Under the pieces are notes generated by a model. The model made no database searches and was not told where the DNA came from. It saw only the letters and a list, made by a program, of their open reading frames with translations. Positions 1-11,548 of a stretch of 64,000 nt of DNA are shown here, one piece after another. The translations under genes and the position numbers were made by a program. Origin of the DNA: Vibrio algarum. Lineage in GTDB: Bacteria > Pseudomonadota > Gammaproteobacteria > Enterobacterales > Vibrionaceae. The stretch spans positions 372,001-436,000 of the forward strand of contig NZ_JAQLOI010000001.1 of NCBI RefSeq assembly GCF_028204155.1. The letters are read 5' to 3'. The first letter of the stretch is position 1. Each line of letters opens with the position of its first letter.

Positions 1-1437
<1,437 letters not shown>

Positions 1438-1959
1438 ATACAACCCCAAGAGGTCTTTATGTATGGCAAACAACCAAGGTTTTAAATCGTTGTCTCTTTA
1501 TTATGAGCGAGACAACATTTTCGATTTTGCCGGACTCAAATATTAAACAATCTAACCGAAGTTAGTTGTTTCCAAGAACACTTGAATGTGTGTTGGTTTG
1601 TTATTACCGAAGTAATAACAAGTACCTATCAATTTCTTTCTAAAAAGAAGCCAATAGGATTTGAGAACTTTTATTTTGACAAATAATAATCAATTATTTA
1701 TCAGTCAGCTTTCCAAATTGTTAAAGAGCAAAGATTTTCATTCTACTTAAAGAAAAAAACCATTTTTAAATACACTCAAAGAATGTGCTTAAAGATGGTA
1801 TCCCGTAGGGGAGTCGAACCCCTGTTACCGCCGTGAAAGGGCGGTGTCCTAGGCCTCTAGACGAACGGGACATAGGGTCGGAAGCATATAAGCTCCCTAC
1901 TCTCTTTACTTTCTAAACCTATTCAATCTGTGTGGACACTCATCAAGCAATCTATCGTT
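1438..1959 (-). other. 16S-23S internal transcribed spacer
   Basis: Spacer of about 520 bases carrying one tRNA-Glu gene next to the 16S end. A boxA-type antitermination element (reverse complement of 1718-1730, TGCTCTTTAACAA) lies between the tRNA and the 23S gene, matching the one in the rrn leader. Sequence flanking each mature rRNA presumably pairs to form RNase III processing stems. No other gene is visible. Confidence 0.85.
1796..1871 (-). tRNA. gltT: tRNA-Glu (anticodon UUC)
   Basis: A 76-base cloverleaf including an encoded CCA. The acceptor arm starts GTCCCGT, the anticodon stem is CCGCC/GGCGG around the loop CTTTCAC (anticodon TTC), and the T arm contains GGTTCGACTCC. It lies between 16S and 23S as in many rrn operons, and is released from the rRNA precursor by processing. 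Confidence 0.97.
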
Positions 1960-3511
<1,552 letters not shown>

Positions 3512-3763
3512 AAGTTTTTTTGGCTCAATGAATACTGACTTTAAATTGCCTTTTACTTTTTAGCCAAAGCCAAATAGTAAAGTGTTCTTTAAAGTTCATA
3601 CCATTCCAACAGAATGGTATTTAAATAACTGTGTTCGATATCCGAAGACATCAAATTAGGTCACTCAGTTCATTGAAACCGATTTTTGATTTCTTGCCCG
3701 AAAGCAGAGAATCATTGTCGATTGTCATCAACGAGTGCCCACACAGATTGATATAGGTTTAAA

Positions 3764-3775
3764 TTGTTAAAGAGC
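3764..3775 (-). promoter_or_regulatory. rrn leader boxA antitermination element
   Basis: On the minus strand this reads GCTCTTTAACAA, the core of boxA, which recruits NusB/S10 to make rRNA transcription resistant to Rho. It lies between promoter P2 and the 16S 5' end and is repeated in the 16S-23S spacer. Confidence 0.8.
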
Positions 3776-3809
3776 GTTGCTTCTAGGCTTTCCCTTGAAG
3801 CGGACGTGC

Positions 3810-3837
3810 ATTCTAGCGATTTAAAGTGAAGAGTCAA
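3810..3837 (-). promoter_or_regulatory. rrn promoter P2
   Basis: Minus-strand -35 TTGACT (3832-3837) and -10 TAGAAT (3810-3815), separated by 16 bases, about 125 bases downstream of P1. The tandem layout with a strong upstream P1 is typical of gammaproteobacterial rrn operons; P2 is usually the weaker, more constitutive one. Confidence 0.75.
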
Positions 3838-3934
3838 ATACTTTTTCATTTTAATTTCGAAAGGCTTTTTCAAGCTGCTCGTCTTACTGATTCATCTGCA
3901 AAGCCTTGTGGGCTCTGCCGTGTCAGTGAGGCGC

Positions 3935-3962
3935 ATTATAGAGAGATGAATCACATTGGCAA
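3935..3962 (-). promoter_or_regulatory. rrn promoter P1
   Basis: Minus-strand -35 TTGCCA (3957-3962), a 16-base spacer and a perfect -10 TATAAT (3935-3940). The discriminator after the -10 is GC-rich (GCGCC), as expected for ppGpp/DksA control, and the stretch upstream of the -35 is A-rich like an UP element. It drives the 16S-tRNA-23S operon. Confidence 0.82.
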
Positions 3963-4083
3963 CCCCTTTTTAATGTTTTTTGCTTTTTATTTACTGTTTG
4001 GATAGTTTTTGTCCACTAAAGCTTAGTTTTACTAACTTTACTATTTGCATATACTCTCAATACGCAATCTATAAGGATAAATG

Positions 4084-4632
4084 ATGAGCAAATTAAGAAG
4101 CTATAAAGGGATATGCCCTCAAATTAATAAATCAGCCTATATCGACGAAAGTTCTGTTTTGGTCGGTGATATAAAAATTGGTGAAGACTCAAGTGTATGG
4201 CCTTTCGTATCAGCCCGGGCTGATGTAAACCATATTTATATAGGTAATCGCACTAATGTCCAAGATGGAACTGTGCTGCATGTAACGCATAAATCTGATA
4301 GTAACCCAAATGGCTATCCTCTCATCATAGGTAACGATGTAACCGTAGGTCACAAGGTAATGCTGCATGGATGTACAATAAAAGATCGTGTTCTTGTAGG
4401 GATGGCAGCAATTGTTTTAGATGGCGCGACTATAGAAGAAGATGTAATGATTGGCGCAGGGAGCTTAGTGCCACCGAATAAAGTATTGGAAAGTGGCTAC
4501 CTCTATGTCGGCAGCCCTGTGAAGCAAATACGCCCCCTAAAAGAGCAGGAACTGCTTTTCTTAAAAAAATCTGCACAAAATTATGTAGAGAATAAAAACG
4601 ATTATCTAGAACACGTATCTTCAATCAGCTAA
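4084..4632 (+). CDS. yrdA: YrdA, gamma-carbonic-anhydrase-like hexapeptide protein
   Basis: Left-handed beta-helix protein of 182 residues in the gamma-carbonic anhydrase superfamily, closely matching E. coli YrdA. Hexapeptide-repeat signatures run through the centre (IGEDSSVWPF, TNVQDGTVLHVTH, TVGHKVMLHGC). The histidines in VTH and GHKVMLHG occupy the family's metal-ligand positions; activity as a carbonic anhydrase is unproven for this branch. The second of two adjacent ATGs is preferred because the AAGGA at 4073-4077 is six bases from it and only three from the first. It converges on yrdB, and the two ends overlap by eight bases. Confidence 0.9.
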   Translation: MSKLRSYKGICPQINKSAYIDESSVLVGDIKIGEDSSVWPFVSARADVNHIYIGNRTNVQDGTVLHVTHKSDSNPNGYPLIIGNDVTVGHKVMLHGCTIKDRVLVGMAAIVLDGATIEEDVMIGAGSLVPPNKVLESGYLYVGSPVKQIRPLKEQELLFLKKSAQNYVENKNDYLEHVSSIS

Positions 4633-4888
4633 TTTCTATCTGATCGAGGTCATTAAACATCTCGTCCTCGATCATTTCTTCTGCTATTTCCTCTATATCA
4701 AAGCGGTACTCAGAAAATACATTTAGTACCTCGTTTTCGCCTATCTCATCATTTCTAGATAATGCAGATAAACGATGTAAAGAAATAGTGCAGTCTATTA
4801 ATGAACCTGATTGCAAAGCAGGAAACTTTATTACTTCAAGTTTTGCATTCCATTCTTGGATATCTGGGAATAAAATAGCTTGATTCAT
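4625..4888 (-). CDS. yrdB: YrdB, DUF1488 family small protein
   Basis: Protein of 87 residues starting MNQAILFPDIQEW, matching the DUF1488/YrdB family (E. coli YrdB starts MNQAIQFPDREEW). Its function is unknown. The frame is open further upstream into aroE, but homology fixes the start at 4888, where TAATG joins the aroE stop to the yrdB start, so the genes are translationally coupled. It is acidic at the C-terminus and has no membrane segment. It is the last gene of the tsaC-hemF-aroE-yrdB run. Confidence 0.88.
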   Translation of the reverse strand: MNQAILFPDIQEWNAKLEVIKFPALQSGSLIDCTISLHRLSALSRNDEIGENEVLNVFSEYRFDIEEIAEEMIEDEMFNDLDQIEIS

Positions 4889-5721
4889 TACAAGCCTTCT
4901 AAGTTCTTGCGAAGCTCTCTTAATATCTGTTTTGTACCTGGACGTAACCCTCGCCATAGCATAAAACTTTCTGCTGCCTGACCAACCAACATACCCAGCC
5001 CATCATAAGCATTAGCGACGCCGTTCTCTCTTGCCCATTTATTAAAAGTCGTCATTCCCGCACCATAGGTCATATCGTACGCGATCGTCGTTCCGGAAAA
5101 TATGTTCGTGCTGATATCTGGTACTTGCTTATATAGGCTCGCAGAAGTTGAATTTATAACTACATCAAATGGTGTATCCACTTTATCTATATGTTCTACA
5201 TTTATGTCACCAAAAGGTGTAAATATTTGTGCAAGCTGCTCCGCTTTTTTGTAGGTTCGATTCACTAATGTTAATTGACCGGGCTTTTGATCTAACAACG
5301 GTTTAATAACACCTCTTGCCGCACCACCAGCCCCAAGTAGTAAAATCCGACTACCTTCTAGTGGCACTTGATATTGAAGTAAGTTTTGAACGAGACCTTC
5401 TCCATCCGTGTTATCCCCTAAAATTTCTCCATCATCCAATTTTTTTAACGTATTAACGGCACCGGCTAATTCTGCTCGCTCTGTCAATCTATCTGCAAAC
5501 TGATAAGCTTCTTCTTTAAAAGGTGCCGTTATATTGCACCCCCTTCCACCCTCTTTAAAAAAAGCCTCTACAGCCTCAAGAAAATGTCCGACTTCAGGGC
5601 CACAGGTAGAATACTCCATGTTTTGCATGGTTTGCCTTGCAAAAAGAGTATGAATAAAAGGAGATTTACTTTGTGAAATTGGGTTGCCAAATACGAGATA
5701 TTTATCAGGTGCGCTAGCCAT
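4888..5721 (-). CDS. aroE: Shikimate dehydrogenase (NADP+)
   Basis: Reduces 3-dehydroshikimate to shikimate in aromatic amino acid biosynthesis. It is 277 residues (E. coli 272). The substrate-binding N-terminal domain shows NPISQSKSP near residue 14, the catalytic lysine in NITAPFKEE and the catalytic aspartate in NTDGEG. The NADP-binding Rossmann loop is GAGGAARGV around residue 130, followed by the NRT motif used for NADP 2'-phosphate recognition. Its start is preceded by GGCAAGG. It follows hemF after a possible weak terminator and couples to yrdB. Confidence 0.96.
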   Translation of the reverse strand: MASAPDKYLVFGNPISQSKSPFIHTLFARQTMQNMEYSTCGPEVGHFLEAVEAFFKEGGRGCNITAPFKEEAYQFADRLTERAELAGAVNTLKKLDDGEILGDNTDGEGLVQNLLQYQVPLEGSRILLLGAGGAARGVIKPLLDQKPGQLTLVNRTYKKAEQLAQIFTPFGDINVEHIDKVDTPFDVVINSTSASLYKQVPDISTNIFSGTTIAYDMTYGAGMTTFNKWARENGVANAYDGLGMLVGQAAESFMLWRGLRPGTKQILRELRKNLEGL

Positions 5722-5739
5722 ATCCTTGCCTACTGTAAA

Positions 5740-5767
5740 AAATAAAAAGGGCCATCTAAGATGACCC
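5740..5767 (-). terminator. Hairpin terminator between hemF and aroE
   Basis: The minus strand shows GGGTCATC-TTA-GATGGCCC (one G-T wobble), then TTTTTATTTTTT. It would stop or attenuate transcription from hemF into aroE, suggesting aroE-yrdB may also have its own promoter. Confidence 0.6.
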
Positions 5768-5796
5768 TACCATTTCAAGTTCGCTTAGCCAATAAC

Positions 5797-6705
5797 TTAT
5801 AACCACTCTTTAGCTTTCAAGTAATGACTATAAAGCAATGCTTCGGCACTATTTTCTTCTGGCTCAAAGCTATACTCCCATCTAGCCAACGGTGGCATTG
5901 ACATTAGTATCGACTCTGTTCTTCCACCGCTTTGCAACCCAAACAGCGTACCCCGGTCAAAGACTAAGTTAAATTCTACGTAGCGTCCGCGACGGTACAA
6001 CTGGAATTGTCGTTCACGATCGCCATATTCGAACATTTTTCGTTTAACGACTATTGGCAAGTAAGCACTTGCAAACCCTTCGCCTACCGCTTGTATATAG
6101 GAAAAGCATGTGTCGAAGCCCCATTGATTTAAATCGTCAAAGAAGAGACCACCAACACCACGTGTTTCATCCCTGTGAGGTAAATAAAAATACTCGTCGC
6201 ACCACTTTTTATGTTCAGCATACACATGTTGCCCAAAAGGATTACAAATCGAGTTCGCCACATGGTGCCAGTGAACGCAATCTTCTTCGAAAGGGTAAAA
6301 CGGTGTTAAGTCAAAGCCACCACCAAACCACCAAATAGGTTCTTCACCCTCTTTTTCAGCAATAAAAAATCGAACATTGGCATGAGATGTTGGAATGTAA
6401 GGGTTCCTTGGATGGACAACTAAAGAAACCCCCATAGCTTCAAATTTTCGTCCTGCGAGCTCAGGGCGGTGCGCTGTAGCCGAAGCTGGCATTTTGTCCC
6501 CAAAGACATGAGAGAAGTTAACCCCACCCTGTTCAAATACGTTTCCGTCTTTAAGAACTCTTGTTCTTCCTCCTCCACCAAGCTCTCTCTTCCATGCATC
6601 TTCTTTAAACTTACTTTTACCATCCACTTTCTCTAACTGCTGACAGATACTATCTTGCAACTCTAACAAAAATGATTTTACTTGTTCTTTATTCACCGTA
6701 GACAT
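5797..6705 (-). CDS. hemF: Coproporphyrinogen III oxidase, aerobic
   Basis: Oxygen-dependent conversion of coproporphyrinogen III to protoporphyrinogen IX in haem synthesis; a soluble homodimer. It is 302 residues (E. coli 299). Family motifs are visible: NFSHVFGD near 65, SHANVRFF near 108 and GGGFDLTPFYPFEEDCVHWH around 130-150, holding conserved histidine and acidic residues of the active site. The C-terminal PPLARWEYSFEP block is also typical. It lies 40 bases downstream of tsaC and is probably co-transcribed with it. Confidence 0.97.
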   Translation of the reverse strand: MSTVNKEQVKSFLLELQDSICQQLEKVDGKSKFKEDAWKRELGGGGRTRVLKDGNVFEQGGVNFSHVFGDKMPASATAHRPELAGRKFEAMGVSLVVHPRNPYIPTSHANVRFFIAEKEGEEPIWWFGGGFDLTPFYPFEEDCVHWHHVANSICNPFGQHVYAEHKKWCDEYFYLPHRDETRGVGGLFFDDLNQWGFDTCFSYIQAVGEGFASAYLPIVVKRKMFEYGDRERQFQLYRRGRYVEFNLVFDRGTLFGLQSGGRTESILMSMPPLARWEYSFEPEENSAEALLYSHYLKAKEWL

Positions 6706-6745
6706 AATTTATCACCGCAGATCTGGTTTATTCACAGTAGCACTG

Positions 6746-7303
6746 TTATCCCTGTCTTAAAATTTGAGAACTTTGCGCATCCCTTATTTCTGAGGGTTTA
6801 TTTCTTCCCCCTGTATTCCCTTCTAAGATAATTACACCAGTGTTACCCAACTGTCCTTCAACCTCTTCTGTTGTCATACAAGGAGGTAATCCAGAAAGAT
6901 TTGCGCTTGTCGACGTTATCGGCTTACCGAATGCTAAACATACTTTTTGAACCAAGGGATGATCAGTTACCCGAACCGCAACAGAATTGAACTCACCTGT
7001 TACTAAGTTTGAAGTGTGTTGACTAACCGGCATAACCCAAGTAATAGGACCTGGCCAAGAGCCCTTAATTTGAATAAGTCGCTCGGCACTTAATGAAGAT
7101 GTATCAATATAAGGTAGAATTTGCTCATAAGAGGCAGCCACCAAAATGAGTCCTTTTTGAACAGACCTATTTTTAACGGCTAAGAGCTTTCTAATTGCCT
7201 CATCATTGTCTGGATCACATCCAACACCGAAAACCCCTTCTGTTGGATAGGCAATCACCTCTCCACCTTTTAGTGCATCTATTACGTGATTAAAGTTACT
7301 CAT
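6746..7303 (-). CDS. tsaC: Threonylcarbamoyl-AMP synthase TsaC
   Basis: Makes threonylcarbamoyl-AMP from threonine, bicarbonate and ATP, the first step of t6A37 tRNA modification (formerly YrdC/RimN). The protein is 185 residues from the chosen start MSNFNHVIDALKGGEV, which aligns with the family; a start eight codons upstream (7327) is open but adds residues absent in homologues. Typical blocks are AYPTEGVFGVGCDP, the KGLILVAA nucleotide-binding segment and STSANLSG. It is probably the first gene of the leftward tsaC-hemF-aroE-yrdB group, divergent from purE. Confidence 0.92.
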   Translation of the reverse strand: MSNFNHVIDALKGGEVIAYPTEGVFGVGCDPDNDEAIRKLLAVKNRSVQKGLILVAASYEQILPYIDTSSLSAERLIQIKGSWPGPITWVMPVSQHTSNLVTGEFNSVAVRVTDHPLVQKVCLAFGKPITSTSANLSGLPPCMTTEEVEGQLGNTGVIILEGNTGGRNKPSEIRDAQSSQILRQG

Positions 7304-7396
7304 TTCTCTAGTTTTCAGCTTCAACATTTACCTTAGTGTACAAACTCTTCGACTTCGCTGCTAAGTCTATTTGTTTACAAGATATGAAAATAACTG

Positions 7397-7434
7397 ACGC
7401 AAACGTTTTCCTCGTGCCATTTTCACCTTATAAT
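7397..7434 (+). promoter_or_regulatory. purEK promoter with PurR operator
   Basis: ACGCAAACGTTTTCCT at 7397-7412 matches the PurR consensus (ACGCAAACGTTTGCGT) at 13 of 16 positions and is almost the same as the E. coli purE operator as I remember it. A perfect -10 TATAAT lies at 7429-7434; a weak -35 (TTTTCC, 7406-7411, 17-base spacer) falls inside the operator. Purine-bound PurR should therefore block RNA polymerase directly. Confidence 0.85.
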
Positions 7435-7481
7435 GCGCGAAAATTATCTACTCGCAATGAACTAATTCGTAGGAGTTAACG

Positions 7482-7967
7482 ATGAAAGTCGGAATTATTA
7501 TGGGCTCTAAATCAGATTGGCCCACCATGAAACTTGCCGCTGAAATGTTAGATTTATTTGGTATAGCTTACGAAACAAAGGTGGTATCAGCACATCGAAC
7601 TCCACAATTGCTAGCTGACTATGCTAACAGTGCAAAAGAGCGAGGATTAAAAGTAATCATTGCAGGCGCAGGGGGCGCAGCACATCTTCCCGGAATGGCA
7701 GCAGCTTTCACAAGTTTGCCCGTATTAGGTGTGCCCGTTCAATCGCGTGCTTTAAAAGGGATGGACTCTCTACTTTCTATTGTGCAAATGCCAAAAGGTA
7801 TTGCCGTTGGAACATTAGCTATCGGTGAAGCTGGTGCTGCAAATGCTGGTATACTGGCAGCTCAAATTATTGGGACACATAACGAAGCCGTTATGGCAAA
7901 AGTAGAAGCTTTTCGAAACGAACAAACCGAAACTATTCTAGCTAACCCAAACCCAGCAGAGGATTAA
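7482..7967 (+). CDS. purE: N5-carboxyaminoimidazole ribonucleotide mutase
   Basis: Moves the carboxyl group of N5-CAIR to C4, giving CAIR in de novo purine synthesis; an octameric cytosolic enzyme. It is 161 residues (class I PurE is usually 160-170). Motifs are GSKSDWPTM near residue 8, SAHRTP near 41 with the catalytic histidine, and AGAGGAAHLPGM near 70. A GGAG box precedes the ATG. It forms an operon with purK five bases downstream, under a PurR box. Confidence 0.97.
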   Translation: MKVGIIMGSKSDWPTMKLAAEMLDLFGIAYETKVVSAHRTPQLLADYANSAKERGLKVIIAGAGGAAHLPGMAAAFTSLPVLGVPVQSRALKGMDSLLSIVQMPKGIAVGTLAIGEAGAANAGILAAQIIGTHNEAVMAKVEAFRNEQTETILANPNPAED

Positions 7968-7972
7968 TATAA

Positions 7973-9115
7973 ATGCATGTTCTTGTACTAGGTGCCGGAC
8001 AACTGGCCAGAATGATGTCTCTAGCAGGCGCTCCTCTAAATATTCAAATATCAGCATTTGATGTTACCAGTGAAAACATAGTCCACCCTCTAACTCAAGC
8101 ACTACTCGGTCATGGGTTAGATAACGCCATTGAACAAGCAGATGTAATTACCGCTGAGTTTGAGCATATCCCCCACGATATTCTGGATATTTGCGAAGCC
8201 AGTGGAAAGTTTCTCCCTAGTACAGAAGCGATTAAGATCGGTGGAGACCGTCGATTAGAAAAAGCACTATTAGACAAATCCGGTGTAGCCAATGCCAAGT
8301 ATCATGTAATAAATACTAAAGACGACTTTACAAAGGCTATTGAGCTAGTCGGTCTACCTATGGTTTTAAAAAGTACTTTAGGTGGCTATGACGGTAAAGG
8401 TCAGTGGAGACTAAAAAGTCAATCTGAGGCTGATTCTATATGGCCCGAAATAGAAGATTGTATTGCGGAATCACCGAATCAAGCGGTCGTTGCAGAAGCA
8501 TTTATACCGTTTGATCGTGAAGTTTCATTAGTCGGTGTTAGAAGTATAGATGGGACAATTTCAGTTTATCCGCTTGCTGAAAACATTCATACAAATGGTG
8601 TTTTATCTCTTTCTGCTGCTATAACTGACTCGGCACTACAATCCCAAGCCAAGCAAATGTTCACCAAGGTAGCAGAAACACTAAACTATGTCGGTGTTCT
8701 AGCTTTAGAGTTTTTTGATGTCAGCGGTCAATTACTAGTTAATGAAATCGCCCCACGAGTGCATAATTCAGGGCACTGGACTCAGCAGGGAGCTGAAGTT
8801 TGCCAGTTTGAAAATCATCTTAGGGCTGTGTGTGGTCTCCCCTTAGGAGGCACAAACCTAATTAGGCCAACCGCGATGGTAAACATTCTGGGTGAAGATA
8901 GACTTCCTACAGGTGTATTAAAAGAACAAGCATGCCATATTCATTGGTATGGGAAAGACAAGCGACCAGGCAGAAAGATGGGGCACATAAATGTGAGTGC
9001 TTCTAGCTACTTTGAGCTAAGTGAGCAGTTACTTATCTTATCAGAAATACTCGATGAGGCTTCATTCCCAGCTCTTAAAAGCTACGCAATAAAACTAAGT
9101 CACAGCGATAGCTAA
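7973..9115 (+). CDS. purK: N5-carboxyaminoimidazole ribonucleotide synthase
   Basis: ATP-grasp enzyme that carboxylates AIR with bicarbonate to N5-CAIR, the substrate of PurE. It is 380 residues, slightly longer than E. coli PurK (355). The N-terminal pre-ATP-grasp fold begins VLGAGQLARM, the ATP-grasp region includes STLGGYDGKGQW around residue 140, and the metal-binding part includes EIAPRVHNSGHWT around 260. Its ribosome site (GAGGA) lies within the end of purE, so the two are co-translated. Confidence 0.96.
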   Translation: MHVLVLGAGQLARMMSLAGAPLNIQISAFDVTSENIVHPLTQALLGHGLDNAIEQADVITAEFEHIPHDILDICEASGKFLPSTEAIKIGGDRRLEKALLDKSGVANAKYHVINTKDDFTKAIELVGLPMVLKSTLGGYDGKGQWRLKSQSEADSIWPEIEDCIAESPNQAVVAEAFIPFDREVSLVGVRSIDGTISVYPLAENIHTNGVLSLSAAITDSALQSQAKQMFTKVAETLNYVGVLALEFFDVSGQLLVNEIAPRVHNSGHWTQQGAEVCQFENHLRAVCGLPLGGTNLIRPTAMVNILGEDRLPTGVLKEQACHIHWYGKDKRPGRKMGHINVSASSYFELSEQLLILSEILDEASFPALKSYAIKLSHSDS

Positions 9116-9120
9116 CATAC

Positions 9121-9144
9121 AAAAACGGCGCCATTGGCGCCGTT
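9121..9144 (-). terminator. Terminator of the dprA-smg-yrdD operon
   Basis: AACGGCGCC (9124-9132) pairs with GGCGCCGTT (9136-9144) around a three-base loop; on the minus strand it is followed by TTTTT. It overlaps the yrdD stop codon. In the plus direction (after purK) no T run follows, so it is mainly a minus-strand terminator. Confidence 0.75.
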
Positions 9145-9718
9145 AAACATTTTGACTATGCTGACACTTCCGCGCAGCACATTGAAGACTAGTACCTCTG
9201 GACGTTTTTTTCTCAACCAATAGAGGAAAACCACAATTTTCACACTTACCATTTCTAGGTGGTTGATTAACCGTAAATTTACACCCAGGATAATTGTCAC
9301 ACGCCCAAAAAATTTTCCCAAAGCGCGATTTTCGTTCTACTAGTTGACCAGAACCACAATCTGGACACGAAAATGAATCCATAGCTTCTTCGCTTGGTTG
9401 ATCAAGCGACTCTATATGATGACACTCTGGGTAACCACTACAACCTATAAACATGCCATAGCGACCTTGACGTAAAACCAGTTCTTTTTCACATTCTGGA
9501 CATGGAACGCCTAACGGCTTCACAATATGCCCATCGTTGTTATATAGAGACTTTATATAGTCACAATCAGGATAACGGTTACAACCAAGAAATGGCCCTT
9601 GTTTTCCGTGCCGTAGCGTTAACTCTCCACCATGGCTGTCACCGCACAATGGACACGAATCATGCTCTAGCGCGTGTTCATGCGCTTCAAATAACTGGTT
9701 ATTTATCTTTCCACTCAT
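9143..9718 (-). CDS. yrdD: YrdD, topoisomerase I-type zinc-ribbon protein
   Basis: A 191-residue protein made of four tandem zinc ribbons like the C-terminal DNA-binding repeats of topoisomerase I, without the catalytic domain. Cysteine sets are CPLCG...GCNRYPDC, CPEC...GCSGYPEC, CPDCG...ACDNYPGC and CENCG...CAARKC. The family is presumed to bind single-stranded nucleic acid; its cellular role is not established. It is last in the dprA-smg-yrdD operon, and its stop lies inside the terminator stem. Confidence 0.9.
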   Translation of the reverse strand: MSGKINNQLFEAHEHALEHDSCPLCGDSHGGELTLRHGKQGPFLGCNRYPDCDYIKSLYNNDGHIVKPLGVPCPECEKELVLRQGRYGMFIGCSGYPECHHIESLDQPSEEAMDSFSCPDCGSGQLVERKSRFGKIFWACDNYPGCKFTVNQPPRNGKCENCGFPLLVEKKTSRGTSLQCAARKCQHSQNV

Positions 9719-9739
9719 ACATACCTTAAGCTTCTTAGA

Positions 9740-10213
9740 TTAGTGTAATATGCCGGTTTCTGCGGTATAAAGTAACTCTTCCATAAGGGTATAAGCGTTT
9801 TCATTCCCTGGTACATTGAATAGCACCATCAAAATAATCCATTTTAAATCATCAAGCAGTAACTCTTGCGTCTCTAACCCCATCACTCGATCAATGACCA
9901 TTTCTCGAGTTTCAGTTGTTAGCACATTCACCTGTTCTAAAAAGAGCAAAAAACCTCTATTTTTCACGTCTAGGCGATTTTTTTCATTTTCGGTATAAAT
10001 TCTTGTTGAGGTTGACGCTCCCTTCGCGATAGCAGAACGCTGATCACTTTCTTGAAGCGCGGCTAAATCTTCTAGCCAGTCAAGAGCCTTGTAGATCTCC
10101 TCTTGATGAAAACCAGCCCTTAGTAGCTCTTCTTCAAGTTCATCTTGGTCGACCATTAACTCTACGTCACTATGGATGTAGGTTTCGAACAAATACATCA
10201 ATATGTCCATCAT
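9740..10213 (-). CDS. smg: Smg family protein (DUF494)
   Basis: Protein of 157 residues starting MMDILMYLFETYIHSD, characteristic of the Smg/DUF494 family usually found beside dprA, def and fmt. Its biochemical function is unknown. It is acidic and mostly helical, without membrane segments. The start is two bases after the dprA stop, so it is translationally coupled to it, and the AGGAGG at the dprA end serves as its ribosome site. Confidence 0.93.
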   Translation of the reverse strand: MMDILMYLFETYIHSDVELMVDQDELEEELLRAGFHQEEIYKALDWLEDLAALQESDQRSAIAKGASTSTRIYTENEKNRLDVKNRGFLLFLEQVNVLTTETREMVIDRVMGLETQELLLDDLKWIILMVLFNVPGNENAYTLMEELLYTAETGILH

Positions 10214-10215
10214 AG

Positions 10216-11321
10216 CTAACCCCTCCTCGTTCGAATATAACCGCCGGATACAGCGGCAACATGCCCTTGAAGCTCTAACTCCAGTAGCTGCATCATGACT
10301 TCATGCACTTGGATATGGGTCCTTTGTGCCAAAATATCAACCGATACCACTTCATCAACTCCTAAGTTAGCCAAGAGTACCGAAAATGGCAATTGCTCAT
10401 TTTCATCTTCATCAGTAAAAAGTCCTCGTTGGGCATTAACTGACCAATTTAATAAGCTATCGACTTCTTTAAGTATATCACTCGAGGACTGTATTAGGCT
10501 CGCCCCTTCTCTTATTAAAGCATTTCCGCCTCTTGCATGCGGATTATGAATAGAACCGGGTAATGCAAATACTTCGCGACTTTGCTCATTGGCATACCTT
10601 GCTGTAATAAGCGAACCACTTTTTTCGCAGCCTCTACTATAAGTACACCTAAAGAAAGGCCACTAATGATTCTATTTCGCCTAGGGAAGTTTTCGGGTTT
10701 AGGCAGTCCATTTGGCCGAAACTCTGACACTAAGGCGCCATTCTCTATTATTCTTGTTGAAAGCTCTCTATGTTTAGCTGGGTAAATATTTTCGAGTCCC
10801 GAACCGAGTACAGCTATCGTCTTTCCTCCTGCTTTTAAAGCACCATCGTGCGCATGACCGTCAATACCTAATGCCATACCACTGGTGATAGTTAATCCTT
10901 TCCTAGATAAATCCGCAGCAAAATCCCTTGCATTTTTAAGACCGTCAGTACTCGCATTGCGACTTCCAACGATAGCGATCTGAGGTTCAGATAAACTACT
11001 CACATCTCCTTTTAGAAATAAAACTGGTGGTGGATTTCCAATTTGCTTTAAAAGTTCAGGATAATCACTATCGATAAGCGTAATAATCGAATTATTAGAT
11101 AAAGAATCTCGCCACGATAAACAAAAATCCACATCTTTTTCAGCATACTGCTTAATGTAAGCAATTTGCTGTGGTTTAAATCCGAAATATTTTAGTTCTT
11201 TACGGGACGAATTAACAATATTTACTGGAGAAGTAATAGAGACTAACTTGCGGAAATTACTGCTTCCAATAAAGGGTGTAAAACTGAGTGTTAACCATGC
11301 CGAAAGCGTTTTATCACACAT
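10216..11321 (-). pseudogene. dprA: DprA/Smf DNA-processing protein, frame broken at a T6 run
   Basis: DprA loads RecA on incoming single-stranded DNA in natural transformation. Up to about residue 234 it is a normal DprA with a Rossmann-like fold (IAIVGSRNAS, TSGMALGIDGHAH, IAVLGSGLENIYP, FPRRNRIISGLS). The frame then breaks at the run 10620-10625. Adding one base restores SGSLITARYA, the LPGSIHNP segment and a winged-helix C-terminus ending RTRRG at 10216, 368 residues in all. Start: ATG at 11321, supported by a GAGG box and homology. The open frame extends upstream with a hydrophobic stretch that is probably not translated. Sequencing undercall is the likely cause. Confidence 0.88.
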
Positions 11322-11548
11322 TAGCAACCTACCTCTAAGACCGATTGAGCACGCAATGAAAACCAAAGAAAGTGAAGAGATTAAAAAAAATACTAAAATA
11401 GAGTAAAAAAGGAGTAAAATAACCAATTCGTGGCTGTTAATCCCGAAGATAGAAAAGTCAGGATGCTGTCATTTGATCTATAAAATGTCTAGAATTGCGT
11501 TATTCACTGAACCGCTGTTTGGACACAGTTCAATTTTTAGAGTTATAT

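Noticed and set aside
9121..9144. Terminator for purEK
   Set aside because: On the plus strand no T run follows the stem; the T run is on the minus side, so it was assigned to yrdD.
11322..11426. Hydrophobic N-terminal extension of DprA
   Set aside because: Homologues start at the later methionine, which has a GAGG box; the extension is intergenic sequence that happens to be open.
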